From Marinibacterium profundimaris (GTDB lineage: Bacteria > Pseudomonadota > Alphaproteobacteria > Rhodobacterales > Rhodobacteraceae): a stretch of DNA of 64,000 bases. This document shows positions 33,795 to 42,880 of this stretch, piece by piece. The stretch lies in the NCBI RefSeq assembly GCF_002210095.1, contig NZ_AQQR01000002.1:310001-374000 (forward strand). Direction: 5' to 3'. Position 1 is the stretch's first letter. The number at the start of each line of letters is the position of its first letter. The position numbers and the translations under genes are program-made. Under the pieces are notes generated by a model. The model had not been told where the DNA came from, searched no databases, and saw only the letters and a program-made list of their open reading frames with translations.

Positions 33795-33809
33795 TTAGCG
33801 CGGCCTTAA
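33795..33809 (+). promoter_or_regulatory. CtrA-like site upstream of flgE
   Basis: TTAG-N7-TTAA (spacer cgcggcc), one mismatch from the consensus, lies 59 bases before the flgE ATG in the 159-base gap after motB. Confidence 0.5.
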
Positions 33810-33867
33810 TCCCGAGCACGCTAGCTGTTGCCGCAAGACGCGCTTGCAGCAACAGAAAGGTGCTTAC

Positions 33868-35157
33868 ATGTCCATGTCGTCCTCGCTCAACGCCGGTGTT
33901 TCCGGCTTGCAGTCCAATTCGACGCAGCTTTCGGCCATTTCGGAGAATATCGCCAACGGATCGACCTTTGGCTACAAGCGGGTCGAGACCAGCTTCAATG
34001 CCATGGTCATGGGATCGGGCGCCGCCTATACGGCCGGCGGCGTGGCCGCCTCGACGACCCGGCTGATCGACGAATCCGGTGCGCTGGTGTCGACCAAGAA
34101 CCCCACCGATATCGCCATCAGCGGCCGTGGCTTCGTTCCCACCACCTGGGAGCCGGAGTTCGCCGCAGGCGGTTCCGATATGCTGCTCAGCCGGGGCGAC
34201 AGTTTCCGCATCAACGAAGACGGCTACCTGGCCACGGAAACCGGGCTGCTGCTGATGGGCTGGCCCGCGAACCAGGACGGGACCATCCCAAACTATCCGC
34301 GCGACACCGCCGACGGGCTTGAGCCGATCCAGTTCAGCCTGAACCTGTCGGGCGACCCGACCACATCCGTCGCCATGAGCCTCAACCTGCCCGCGGTCGA
34401 TACCGAAACCGGCGCCTCGGGCGAGCCGCACGAACTGACGGTGGAATACTTCGACAACCTCGGCCGGTCGCAGAGCATCACGATGACATTCACCCCGACG
34501 GTGCCGGCCACCGGCACGTCGAACGAATGGACCGTGGTGCTGACCGACAGCGCCCAGCCGGGCGTGACGATCGGCGAATATGTCATGACGTTCGAAGACA
34601 GCCGGACCGCCGGCGGCACGTTGCAGTCGGTCGCCACCACCACCGGCGGCCCCTACGACCCGGTCGATGGCACGGTGCTGGTCAATGTCGCCGCCGGCCC
34701 GATCGAAATCGACATCGGCGCGGTCAACGATCCCTTCGGCGTGACCCAGCTATCCGACAGCTTCGCGCCGATCTCGATCACCAAGGACGGATCGCCCGTG
34801 GGCAACATGGTCTCGGTCGAGATCGACGAGAACGGCATGGTCAACGTGCTGTATGACACCGGCGTGACCGACACGCTGTACCAGGTGCCGCTGATCAACG
34901 TGCCCAATCCCAATGGGCTGGTGCCGCTGAATCAGCAGACCTATCGCCCCAGCAACAACAGCGGGTCATACTTCCTGTGGGATGCCGGCGACGGGCCGGT
35001 GGGGACGGTCTCGGCCTATGCCCGCGAAGGGTCCAACGTGGATATCGCCTCTGAACTGACCGACATGATCCAGACCCAAAGGGCCTATTCCTCGAACGCG
35101 AAGGTCATCCAGACCGTCGACGAAATGTTGCAAGAAACCACCAACATCAAGCGCTAA
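33868..35157 (+). CDS. flgE: Flagellar hook protein
   Basis: A 429-residue structural protein of the flexible hook. The N-terminus carries the flagellar rod/hook motif (SSLNAGVSGLQSNSTQLSAI and NIANGSTFGYKR). A central variable D-domain (about 140-370) and a C-terminal helix (SNVDIASELTDMIQTQRAYSSNAKVIQT) with the matching polymerisation motif follow. It is exported by the flagellar type III system, so it has no signal peptide. The ATG at 33868 follows an aaagg ribosome site. flgK, flgL and flgI follow at short spacing, so an operon of four is likely. Confidence 0.95.
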   Translation: MSMSSSLNAGVSGLQSNSTQLSAISENIANGSTFGYKRVETSFNAMVMGSGAAYTAGGVAASTTRLIDESGALVSTKNPTDIAISGRGFVPTTWEPEFAAGGSDMLLSRGDSFRINEDGYLATETGLLLMGWPANQDGTIPNYPRDTADGLEPIQFSLNLSGDPTTSVAMSLNLPAVDTETGASGEPHELTVEYFDNLGRSQSITMTFTPTVPATGTSNEWTVVLTDSAQPGVTIGEYVMTFEDSRTAGGTLQSVATTTGGPYDPVDGTVLVNVAAGPIEIDIGAVNDPFGVTQLSDSFAPISITKDGSPVGNMVSVEIDENGMVNVLYDTGVTDTLYQVPLINVPNPNGLVPLNQQTYRPSNNSGSYFLWDAGDGPVGTVSAYAREGSNVDIASELTDMIQTQRAYSSNAKVIQTVDEMLQETTNIKR

Positions 35158-35179
35158 GCGCTTCTAGGAGGACCGGCTC

Positions 35180-36625
35180 ATGTCCCTCACTGCCGCATCT
35201 TACAACGCGCTCAGCGGCCTGAACATGGCTTCGCTGACATCGCGCCTGATCTCGGACAACATCGCAAATTCGATGACCCCGGGCTACGGCGTGCGTACTC
35301 TCGGCCTGACGTCGGACCACAACGGGTCCGGCGTCAAGGTCCAGTCGATCACGCGGTTCGTCGACCCGGTCCTTCTGGCCAACCGGCGCGAGGCCGACGC
35401 GCTTTTGGCCAGCACCAGCACGATGACCCGCTTCTACGCCCGGATCGAGGACATCATCGGCCTGCCCGACGACGAATCGTCGCTCTCTGCCCGGATGACC
35501 CGGTTTCAGGCCGACCTGCTGGAAGCCGCCAGCCGCCCGGATTCCGGCATTCGCCTGGATCAGGCGGCGCATTCGGCGGGCGAGCTTGTCGATGTCATCA
35601 ACGAGGCCGCGACTGCGGTGCAGGACCTGCGAAACGATGCCGAGAAGGACATCGCCGCCCAGGTCGTCCGCATGAACGACCTGCTCGCGGGCATCGACGA
35701 ACTGAACACATCCATCTCGAAGACCATGATTTCCGGCAAGTCGGCGGCGCCGCTGGTCGACCAGCGGCAGAACATGATCGACGAATTGGCGAAGATCGTT
35801 CCGGTCAAGGAGGTCGAGCGGGAAAACGGGCAGATTTCCCTGTACTCGGCGGGGGGCGCGATCCTGCTGGACATCGAACCGGCCGAAATCGGGTTTACCC
35901 AGGTCAACCTGGTGACCCAGTATGCCACGCTGGACAACGGGCAGCTCTACGGGCTGACCTTGAACGGCCGCGACATCAGCGTCGATCCGGACCGCAGCGC
36001 GTTGCGCGGCGGGTCCCTGATGGCGGCCTTCGAGGTGCGCGATGTCACCGGGGTGGAGATGCAGGCCCGGCTGGACGGCATGGCCCGCGACCTGGTCGAA
36101 CGGTTCGAGGATCCGGCGCTTGATGCCACCCGTGCGCCCGGCGATCCCGGGCTTTTCACCGACAGTGGCTCCGCCTTCAACCCGGCGGACGAACTGGGCC
36201 TCGCGCAGCGGCTGGCTCTGAACGCGGCGGTGGATCCGGACCAGGGCGGCGAAAGCTGGCGCCTGCGGGACGGGCTGGGCGCCGCGGCCCCCGGCGAGAT
36301 CGGCAATGCGGACCTGATCCAGGACCTGATGGGCGCGATGGAAGGGGCGCGTACCGCACCGACCAGCGTCGGTACCGGCAGCTATTCGGCCACCGGGCTT
36401 GCGGATTACGTGACATCCCTGATCAGCACCGAACGCGCACGGGCGGAATCCGACAACAGCTTTGCCGCGATCCGGCAGACAGAGATGTCGGCCCTTCTGG
36501 ACGCCGATGGCGTGGATACAGATGCCGAACTGGCATCGCTCATGCTGGTCGAACAGGTCTACGCCGCCAACGCGCAGGTCATGCAGACGATCGACAGCAT
36601 GCTCCAGACCCTGATGGAGATCTGA
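35180..36625 (+). CDS. flgK: Flagellar hook-associated protein 1
   Basis: FlgK joins hook and filament. The protein has 481 residues. The N-terminus has SLTAASYNALSGLNMA and LISDNIANSMTPGYG, the C-terminus has EQVYAANAQVMQTIDSMLQTL, and both match the hook-family helices. It is shorter than the enteric FlgK (about 545 residues), mostly in the variable centre. The start has an aggagg ribosome site (taggaggacc). It ends 2 bases before flgL. Confidence 0.93.
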   Translation: MSLTAASYNALSGLNMASLTSRLISDNIANSMTPGYGVRTLGLTSDHNGSGVKVQSITRFVDPVLLANRREADALLASTSTMTRFYARIEDIIGLPDDESSLSARMTRFQADLLEAASRPDSGIRLDQAAHSAGELVDVINEAATAVQDLRNDAEKDIAAQVVRMNDLLAGIDELNTSISKTMISGKSAAPLVDQRQNMIDELAKIVPVKEVERENGQISLYSAGGAILLDIEPAEIGFTQVNLVTQYATLDNGQLYGLTLNGRDISVDPDRSALRGGSLMAAFEVRDVTGVEMQARLDGMARDLVERFEDPALDATRAPGDPGLFTDSGSAFNPADELGLAQRLALNAAVDPDQGGESWRLRDGLGAAAPGEIGNADLIQDLMGAMEGARTAPTSVGTGSYSATGLADYVTSLISTERARAESDNSFAAIRQTEMSALLDADGVDTDAELASLMLVEQVYAANAQVMQTIDSMLQTLMEI

Positions 36626-36627
36626 TC

Positions 36628-37632
36628 ATGGGCCAGTATTCGATTGGCGACCTCGCCCAGTCCTCGCTGTTGCGGCTGCAAAGCACCCGGATGAAGGCCG
36701 ACCTGCTGCAGCTGTCGCAGGAGCTGAGCACCGGCATGGTGGCCGACGTTGGCGTGCACCTGGCCGGGGACCTGGGGTATTACGCCGACGTGGAAAAGAA
36801 CCTGCGCCTGCTGGACGGCTACGACCTGGCCGCGAAAGAGGCGAGCCAGTTCGCCGATTCGACGCAATCGGTGCTCGACCGCGTCGCCAGCTTGCTGGGT
36901 TCCTCGGTGCAAAGCACGCTGCCCGCGGCGACCACCGCCTATCAGGATGTGCGCGATCACGCGTCGATGGACGCGCGCAACGATCTCGAAGCGGTGATCG
37001 CCTCGCTCAACGGGACCTCGGCGGGCCGCAGCCTCTTTGCCGGCGCCGCCACCGACACGCTGCCACTGATCTCGTCGACCGTCTTCATCGACACGATGCT
37101 TGCGGCGCTGCCCCCGATCACCGACCCCGCCAGCCTGGTGACAGCGGTTGAGGATTGGTTCAGTGATCCGGCCGGGTTCGATGCGATGGCCTACCAGGGC
37201 TCGACCAACGACATTTCTCCGGTTCCGATCGGCGAGGACCTTCTGGTCAACATGTCGGTGCGCGCCGATTCCGACCCCCTGAAGGAGGTGATGAAGGGCC
37301 TGGCCCTTGCCGCCGTCGCCACCGATCCGGCCTGGGGTTTCGACCATCTCGAACAGGTCGAGGTCTTCGATGCGGCGTCGGGGATCATGCTGACGGCGCA
37401 ATCCCGGCTGACCGCCCTGCAATCCGACATCGGCGCGGCGCAGGAGCGGATCGAGACCACCCTGACCCGCAACGCCGCCGCCCGGATCGGCTTTGAACAG
37501 GCGCGCCTGTCCCTTGTCGGCGCCGATCCCTTCGAGACGGCAACACGGCTGGACGATGTCCAGCTGCGGCTGGAAAGCCTGTACGCCGTGACCGCGCGCA
37601 TGTCGCGCCTAAGCCTGGTGAATTACTTCTGA
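36628..37632 (+). CDS. flgL: Flagellar hook-associated protein 3 (flagellin family)
   Basis: A 334-residue junction protein between FlgK and the filament. It keeps the flagellin-type terminal helices: N-terminal SIGDLAQSSLLRLQSTRMK and QLSQELSTG, and C-terminal RIGFEQARLSLVGADPFETATRL. The middle is divergent. It lies between flgK (2-base gap) and flgI (TGATG overlap). Similarity is lower than for the other rod or hook genes, but position and terminal helices make FlgL the best call. Confidence 0.88.
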   Translation: MGQYSIGDLAQSSLLRLQSTRMKADLLQLSQELSTGMVADVGVHLAGDLGYYADVEKNLRLLDGYDLAAKEASQFADSTQSVLDRVASLLGSSVQSTLPAATTAYQDVRDHASMDARNDLEAVIASLNGTSAGRSLFAGAATDTLPLISSTVFIDTMLAALPPITDPASLVTAVEDWFSDPAGFDAMAYQGSTNDISPVPIGEDLLVNMSVRADSDPLKEVMKGLALAAVATDPAWGFDHLEQVEVFDAASGIMLTAQSRLTALQSDIGAAQERIETTLTRNAAARIGFEQARLSLVGADPFETATRLDDVQLRLESLYAVTARMSRLSLVNYF

Positions 37633-38729
37633 TGCGACTGATCGTTCTTCTGCTCCTGCTCGTCCTGCCCGCCACCGTGTCGGCCGCCCCGGTCCGGCTC
37701 AAGGATCTCGTGGAATTCGACGGGGTCCGAGGCAACGATCTGGTCGGCTACGGGCTGGTCGTCGGGCTGAACGGGACCGGCGACGGGCTGAGAAACGCGC
37801 CCTTCACCGAAGATATCATGGCGACGATCCTCGAACGTCTTGGTGTCAACGTGACGGGCGAACAATTCCGGCCCAAGAACGTGGCGGCGGTGCTGGTGAC
37901 GGCCAGCCTGCCGCCGTTTTCGCGGGCCGGGTCGCAGATCGACGTGACGGTGTCGGCGATCGGCGATGCCAAGAGCCTGCTGGGCGGCACGTTGATCATG
38001 ACACCGCTGAACGCCGCGGATGGCCAGATCTATGCCGTGGCCCAGGGCACCGTACTGGCCGGCGGCGTTTCCGCCGGAGGTGATGCGGCCGAGGTCAGCA
38101 CTGGTGTGCCCACCTCGGGGCTGATCCCCTCCGGCGCGCGGGTCGAGCGCGAGATCGAGTTCCAGCTGTCTTCGCTCAGCACCGTGCGGCTGGCCCTGCG
38201 AGAGCCCGATTTCACCACCGCGGGCCGGATCGAGAGCGCCATAAACCGCGAATTCCGCCGCAATGTGGCAGTGATGACGGATTCCGGCACGATCGAGCTG
38301 AACATCGGTGCCACGCGGACGGCCTCGACGGCTCATGCGTTGCAGCGGGTGGAGAACATCCTGGTCGAGCCCGAACGCAAGGCGCGCGTGGTCGTCGACC
38401 AGCGCTCCGGGACGATCGTGATGGGGGATGACGTGCGGATCTCGCGGGTGGCGGTGTCTCAGGGCGGGCTGACCCTGCGGGTCGAGGAGGCACCGATCGC
38501 GGTGCAGCCAAATCCCTTTGCCCGGGGCGAGACGGTGGTGGTGCCGCGCACCAATGCCGGCATCCAGGAGGATCCGGGCATCAGCCTGGCCGAGGTGCCC
38601 GAGGGGACATCCCTGGCGCAGGTGATCGCGGGGCTCAACGCGCTGGGCGTGTCCCCGCGGGACATGATCGACATCCTGCAGACGATCAAGGCGGCCGGGG
38701 CACTGCATGCGGAGTTCGTGGTGCGCTGA
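37632..38729 (+). CDS. flgI: Flagellar P-ring protein
   Basis: FlgI forms the ring around the rod in the periplasm and peptidoglycan layer. The protein has 365 residues. A short signal peptide (LIVLLLLLVLPATVSAA, residues 3-19) precedes VRLKDLVEFDGVRGNDLVGY. GLVVGLNGTGDGL and AAVLVTASLPPFSRAGSQID are the usual landmarks. FlgA, its periplasmic chaperone, is encoded 16 kb away. The start overlaps flgL. A strong terminator follows the stop. Confidence 0.96.
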   Translation: MRLIVLLLLLVLPATVSAAPVRLKDLVEFDGVRGNDLVGYGLVVGLNGTGDGLRNAPFTEDIMATILERLGVNVTGEQFRPKNVAAVLVTASLPPFSRAGSQIDVTVSAIGDAKSLLGGTLIMTPLNAADGQIYAVAQGTVLAGGVSAGGDAAEVSTGVPTSGLIPSGARVEREIEFQLSSLSTVRLALREPDFTTAGRIESAINREFRRNVAVMTDSGTIELNIGATRTASTAHALQRVENILVEPERKARVVVDQRSGTIVMGDDVRISRVAVSQGGLTLRVEEAPIAVQPNPFARGETVVVPRTNAGIQEDPGISLAEVPEGTSLAQVIAGLNALGVSPRDMIDILQTIKAAGALHAEFVVR

Positions 38730-38757
38730 CGCACCGGCCCCTGCCACCGCGCCCCAA

Positions 38758-38783
38758 GGGACCGCTTTGCGCGGTCCCTTTTT
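38758..38783 (+). terminator. Terminator of the flgE-flgI operon
   Basis: An 8-bp stem gggaccgc/gcggtccc with a tttgc loop (38758-38778) followed by five T's. It lies 28 bases after the flgI stop. Confidence 0.88.
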
Positions 38784-38994
38784 CTTGCGCCGGTCGGTCT
38801 TTCGACCGAGGCGCATTCGCATTTGTCAGGGCGGTCAAGTTCGCCGCGGAACCTTCTCCGGCCGGGCGACTGCCGGAGCCGGCGCGCATTGGCGAGGCTG
38901 GCGTCGCCTCTGGCCTTTCCCCATCTTCTGTGGGGACGGCACTCCTCCAGGCGGGTCCCTCGGGACCCGCCTGGCAGATGCTGCCAGTGGCTGT
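38784..38994. other. Convergent intergenic region with perfect hairpin
   Basis: 211 bases between flgI and fliP. It contains no supported gene. A 10-11 bp perfect palindrome (aggcgggtcc/ggacccgcct, 38949-38972) lies 22 bases beyond the fliP stop and may end the leftward fliF-fliP transcript, although T-runs are missing. Confidence 0.45.
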
Positions 38995-39732
38995 TCAGTT
39001 GAAGTAGCTGCGGACGAGGGCGCCGGCGATCAGGCTCCAGCCGTCGGCGACCACAAAGAAGGCCAGCTTGAACGGCAGGGCAACGACGGCCGGGGGCACC
39101 ATCATCATCCCCATCGACATGAGGATCGCCGCGACCACCAGGTCGATGACCAGGAACGGCAGGAAGATGACAAAGCCGATCTGGAAGGCGCGGGCGATTT
39201 CCGACAGCAGGAAGCTGGGGACGAGCAGCGACAGCTGCGCATCGCGGGCCGGCGCGTCGAGATCGGCGTCGGGGCGCAGGGTGGCCATGGCCGTGAAGGT
39301 GTCGGGATCCAGACGGGCGGCCATGAAGTCGCGGAACGGATCCATGGTCCGCACGAAGGCGGTTTCGGTATCGATGCTTTCCGACAGCAGTGGTTCGATC
39401 CCTGCCTGCCAGGCCGTCATGAACACCGGCTCCATCACGAAATAGGTCAGGAACAGCGCGAGGCTGACGATCAGCATGTTCGGCGGCGCCTGCTGCAGGC
39501 CGATGGCCTGGCGCAGGATCGAAAGGACGGTGACGAGAAACGGAAAACAGGTGATCATGATCACCAGCCCCGGCGCGATGCTGAGGACGGTGATCAGCAG
39601 GATCAGCTGGATGGACCGCGCCGTCAGCGATTCGCCGTCGCCCAGCGAGACCGAGATCTCCTGCGCGTGAAGGCCGGCCGGCAGGGTACAGACCAGCAGG
39701 ACAAGCCCGGCGGCCCAGACCATGCGGGACAT
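38995..39732 (-). CDS. fliP: Flagellar export gate protein
   Basis: FliP forms, with FliQ and FliR, the core pore of the flagellar type III export gate. The protein has 245 residues. An N-terminal signal-like helix (WAAGLVLLVCTLPAGLHA) is cleaved in the family. Then come a long helix with LILLITVLSIAPGLVIMIT and FPFLVTVLSILRQAIG, a periplasmic loop, and C-terminal SFLLSEIARAFQIGFVIFLPFLVIDLV, all FliP signatures. The ATG at 39732 follows the fliN stop by 4 bases. It is the last gene of fliF-fliH-fliN-fliP. Confidence 0.95.
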   Translation of the reverse strand: MSRMVWAAGLVLLVCTLPAGLHAQEISVSLGDGESLTARSIQLILLITVLSIAPGLVIMITCFPFLVTVLSILRQAIGLQQAPPNMLIVSLALFLTYFVMEPVFMTAWQAGIEPLLSESIDTETAFVRTMDPFRDFMAARLDPDTFTAMATLRPDADLDAPARDAQLSLLVPSFLLSEIARAFQIGFVIFLPFLVIDLVVAAILMSMGMMMVPPAVVALPFKLAFFVVADGWSLIAGALVRSYFN

Positions 39733-39736
39733 GGGC

Positions 39737-40030
39737 TTATCCCAGTTCGTCACGAAGATTGGCGATCTCTGTCAGGCGCACGGCCAGCTGGCCGGGTACA
39801 TCGCCCTCAAGCTCTTCCAGCTCACCGCGGGCGACGAGCTTGTCGCCGACATAAAGTTCGACCGGGTCCTCGACGCGGCGGTCAAGACCCAGGACCGCGT
39901 TTTCGCCGAGCCGCATGAGGTCGCGTACCAGGGGACGGGCCTTGCCGACGCTCACGACGATCTCGATCGGGACGGCGGAAAAGGGGTTATGGGAATCGGG
40001 GCGGGCATCGCCATCAGGCAGTTCGGTCAC
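39737..40030 (-). CDS. fliN: Flagellar motor switch protein
   Basis: A 97-residue C-ring subunit of the SpoA family (VPIEIVVSVGKARPLVRDLMRLGE and the central DPVELYVGDKLVARGELE). It is short, lacking the long N-terminal extension found in some FliN. The GTG start at 40030 has ggagacctcca upstream and overlaps the fliH stop by 17 bases. FliN forms the lower C-ring with FliM, which is not encoded in this window. Confidence 0.92.
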   Translation of the reverse strand: MTELPDGDARPDSHNPFSAVPIEIVVSVGKARPLVRDLMRLGENAVLGLDRRVEDPVELYVGDKLVARGELEELEGDVPGQLAVRLTEIANLRDELG

Positions 40031-40622
40031 TGGAGGTCTCCTTGCGGGTTTCAAAGACATGGGCCGCCAGGGCATCGCGGATTTCGTCTGCCAGGGCGGA
40101 AAGATCGATCTCGACTCCGCCGTCCTCGAGATGCAGGCGTGCCTGTCCCTCGGCCAGGGCTGGATCTTCGTCGATGATGACGTCGAGGTTGCCGGTCTCG
40201 GGCAGAAGGGGGGCGATCGCCTGTTCGGTGCCCGGCGGCACCGCCAGAACCAGGGGGCGGCCCATGGCCTGGGTCGCGATGTCCTGCATCGCGGTTACGA
40301 TATGCGGGGCAAGGCCGCTGCGGATCATCCCGGGCAGCAATTGCTCGGCAATCGCATCGAAGACCGGGATCAGCGATTGCTGCATCTGGGTAAGAGCCTC
40401 GTGGTAGGAGAAGACCGCGTCCTCCAGGTTCTGGCTCAGCGCGGCCGACAATTGGGTCCGGCCCTGGGCATCGGCGGCGACCGCGTCTTCCCAGCCGGCG
40501 GAATAGCCCTTTTCGAAGGCGGCCAGGCGCTGTTCCTCAAGCTCGAGATTGCTCATCAGGATGGTGGCCGTCTCGGCCGGATCGGTCGTCTTGAAATCCT
40601 CGAGAAGATGGGAAATCGGCAT
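40014..40622 (-). CDS. fliH: Flagellar export ATPase regulator, FliH-like
   Basis: A 202-residue cytoplasmic protein with a helical N-terminal half (LEEQRLAAFEKGYSAGWEDA, a FliH-like GxxxG-type helix) and a C-terminal alpha/beta part (LVLAVPPGTEQAIAPLL, VIIDEDPALAEGQARL) as in FliH/HrpE. FliH binds FliI and ties it to the C-ring. It is coded between fliF (TGATG overlap) and fliN, the usual place. Sequence conservation is low, so the call leans on position and architecture. Confidence 0.85.
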   Translation of the reverse strand: MPISHLLEDFKTTDPAETATILMSNLELEEQRLAAFEKGYSAGWEDAVAADAQGRTQLSAALSQNLEDAVFSYHEALTQMQQSLIPVFDAIAEQLLPGMIRSGLAPHIVTAMQDIATQAMGRPLVLAVPPGTEQAIAPLLPETGNLDVIIDEDPALAEGQARLHLEDGGVEIDLSALADEIRDALAAHVFETRKETSSDRTA

Positions 40623-42253
40623 CAGGCATTCTCCTCGTCTTCAAGCCAGTTGCGCAGGATCTCGATGGTTTCGTCCTGGCGTTCGCCGATCAGGTTGCGC
40701 AGGCGGTCGGCCGGGCTGTCGTCGCCGCCACCCAGAGAGGGCAGGCCGCCGATTCCGTCGTCCATGCCCCCCATGCCCCCCATGCCGCCGCCCATGAGCG
40801 GGGGCAGGAAGGAGTCGGAGTCCCCGTCGATTTCGCCGTCGAGCGCGCTGCCGTAATCCGATCCGCCATCTGCCGGCGGAAGCGCGGGCATCGTGTCCGA
40901 GGCCAGGGCCGGCGCTGAACCAGCGAGGATCGGGCGCACCACGAAAAGCCCAAGCACCAGGGCCACCAGGGCCAGGATCCCCACCTGCGCGAGCTGCATG
41001 ATGTCGACCCCGGTAAGATCGAGGAGGGATCCGCCCTGTGCCGTCGTGCCCTCGGGCTCGAGCGCGGGAAGTTCCATTGTCTTCAGGGTGATGACGTCGC
41101 CGCGCTCCGCGTCGAATCCGACGGCCGAGGCGACGAGTTCGCGCAGCGCGTCAAGCTCGGCCTCCTCCCGGGGAACGGACTGCGGCGCGCCGGCCTCGTC
41201 CGGAACGATCAGGTTGTTCACCAGGACCGCGATGGTCAGCCGCCGCACAGCGCCAGGGCTGCGCAGCACTTCTCGTTCAACCTCGGAAACCTCGTAGTTG
41301 ATGCGTTCGCGCGTCTCGCTCGTTTCGGCCTGGCCGGATCCGCCGCCGGCGGCATCCCCGTCGGGCAGGTTGGATGCGACGGTGACGGCGCCGTTGGTTT
41401 CCGTGGACGTGTTCGACCGCTCCTCGGTATCGGTGCTGATTGCCACGCGGCCGTCCGGGTCGAAGCGGCGTTCGCGGATCGATTCGGTTTCCGTCACAGT
41501 GTCGACCGTCACCTCGACCACCGCGTTGCCGCGGCCGACGCGGGCCTCGACCAGGCGCAGGACCTTCTCGCGCAGATCCTCGGCGCGGTCCTGCGCGGCG
41601 CTGGTGGCGACGGTTTCCTCGGCCGCGCCGATCACCTTGCCGTTCGAATCGATCACCGCCACGTCGGCGATATCCAGCCCCGCCACCGCCGAGGCCACGA
41701 GGAACCGCAGCGCCTGCGCCTGCTCGGCCGAGATCGGACCGCCCGAGGGCACGACGGCGATCGAGGCGGTGGGAGTCACACTGCGCTGGAAGGGGTTGGA
41801 TGACCCGTTGGCAATGTGCACGCGGGCCTGGGCGATATGCGGGCTGCCGACGATTGTGCGCGCCAGCTCGCCCTCCTTCGCGCGCCAGTAGGCGGCATCG
41901 AACATCTGCGAGGTGGTGCCGAAGCCCGACAGTCCGTCAAGCAGTTCGTAGCCGCGGCCGCCTGTCGCAGGCAGGCCGTCTCCGGCCAGGGTCATCCGCA
42001 GCGCATCGCGGTCCCGCATCGGCACATAGATCGAATCGCCCCGCACCTGGTAGGCGACGCCCTGCTGGTCCAGAGCGCGCACCACGTCGCCCGCCGATGT
42101 CGCGTCGAGCCCGGCGTAGAGCAACGCCATGTTGGGCCGCGCGGCCAGTCTGCTCATCCCGTAAAGGGTCGCCACCACGAGAAGCGCGGTCACGACGACC
42201 ATGATCCGCTTCCGCGGGTCCAGCCCTGCCCAGGCACCCAAGATCTGCTGCAC
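40622..42253 (-). CDS. fliF: Flagellar MS-ring protein
   Basis: The protein has 543 residues. The first membrane helix is at about 17-34 (IMVVVTALLVVATLYGMS). The ring-building motifs (NMALLYAGLD, GGRGYELLDGLSGFGTTSQMFDAAYWRA, PHIAQARVHIA) follow, then the second helix (LAQVGILALVALVLGLFVVRPIL). The cytoplasmic tail ends in a FliG-binding helix (TIEILRNWLED). A glycine/methionine repeat (about residues 484-500) sits in that tail. The start is GTG at 42253 with a strong aggaggttgac ribosome site. First gene of the leftward operon. Confidence 0.96.
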   Translation of the reverse strand: MQQILGAWAGLDPRKRIMVVVTALLVVATLYGMSRLAARPNMALLYAGLDATSAGDVVRALDQQGVAYQVRGDSIYVPMRDRDALRMTLAGDGLPATGGRGYELLDGLSGFGTTSQMFDAAYWRAKEGELARTIVGSPHIAQARVHIANGSSNPFQRSVTPTASIAVVPSGGPISAEQAQALRFLVASAVAGLDIADVAVIDSNGKVIGAAEETVATSAAQDRAEDLREKVLRLVEARVGRGNAVVEVTVDTVTETESIRERRFDPDGRVAISTDTEERSNTSTETNGAVTVASNLPDGDAAGGGSGQAETSETRERINYEVSEVEREVLRSPGAVRRLTIAVLVNNLIVPDEAGAPQSVPREEAELDALRELVASAVGFDAERGDVITLKTMELPALEPEGTTAQGGSLLDLTGVDIMQLAQVGILALVALVLGLFVVRPILAGSAPALASDTMPALPPADGGSDYGSALDGEIDGDSDSFLPPLMGGGMGGMGGMDDGIGGLPSLGGGDDSPADRLRNLIGERQDETIEILRNWLEDEENA

Positions 42254-42312
42254 GTCAACCTCCTTTTGCCCGACGTCCTGCCGGGATTGAGGTCATCTTT
42301 GGACGATCTCGC

Positions 42313-42327
42313 TTAACAATCGGTTAG
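42313..42327. promoter_or_regulatory. CtrA-like site between fliF and fliL
   Basis: TTAA-N7-TTAG (spacer caatcgg), one mismatch from consensus, lies in the 120-base gap between the divergent fliF and fliL starts, so it could serve both. Confidence 0.55.
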
Positions 42328-42373
42328 TCCCTCCCGGGCTATGACAAGGCAGACGCTCAGCAAGGAAAGACCG

Positions 42374-42871
42374 ATGACGGACGCTGCCGCAGAACCGACG
42401 GAAGAACCGAAGAAAGGGGGCAAGGGCCCGCTGCTTGTCGGCCTGGTCCTGCTGCTTGTCGGTGCCGGCGGCGGGTTCTTCGCCGTAAGCTCCGGGATGC
42501 TGCCTTTCGGCCCGCAGGCCGACGCGCACGAAGAGGGCGCCGCGCCGGAACCGGACGTGGTTGCCACCGACGATATCGAGTTCATCGAGGTGCCCGGCAT
42601 GGTCGTGTCCTTCACCGGCGGTGGGCGGCGGCAGCTGCTGCGCTTCTCGGCCGAGCTTGAGGTCAGCAAGGCCTACAAGCCCGACGTGGAGGTCCTGCTG
42701 CCACGGATCGTAGATGTTCTGAACGGCTACCTGAGGGCGCTGGAAGTATCGGATATCGACGATCCGATGGCCCTGACGCGGCTGCGCGCGCAGATGCTGC
42801 GGCGCATTCAGATCGTCACCGGACGCGACATGGTCCGCGACCTGCTGATCATGGAATTCGTACTGACATAG
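42374..42871 (+). CDS. fliL: Flagellar basal-body-associated protein FliL (copy 1)
   Basis: A 165-residue protein. It has an acidic and lysine-rich N-terminus, one membrane helix (about 18-38, PLLVGLVLLLVGAGGGFFAV) and a periplasmic FliL domain (about 62-165) ending RDMVRDLLIMEFVLT. FliL surrounds the stator and supports motor torque. A second FliL-like gene lies at 52.4 kb. The ATG at 42374 has ggaaag 8 bases upstream. It heads a rightward operon that continues through motE-like and motA genes. Confidence 0.93.
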   Translation: MTDAAAEPTEEPKKGGKGPLLVGLVLLLVGAGGGFFAVSSGMLPFGPQADAHEEGAAPEPDVVATDDIEFIEVPGMVVSFTGGGRRQLLRFSAELEVSKAYKPDVEVLLPRIVDVLNGYLRALEVSDIDDPMALTRLRAQMLRRIQIVTGRDMVRDLLIMEFVLT

Positions 42872-42880
42872 GAGAACGAG

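Noticed and set aside
40741-40806. Microsatellite or CRISPR-like repeat
   Set aside because: The short cat-gcc-ccc repeats encode the in-frame Gly-Met stretch of FliF and have no spacer-repeat structure.
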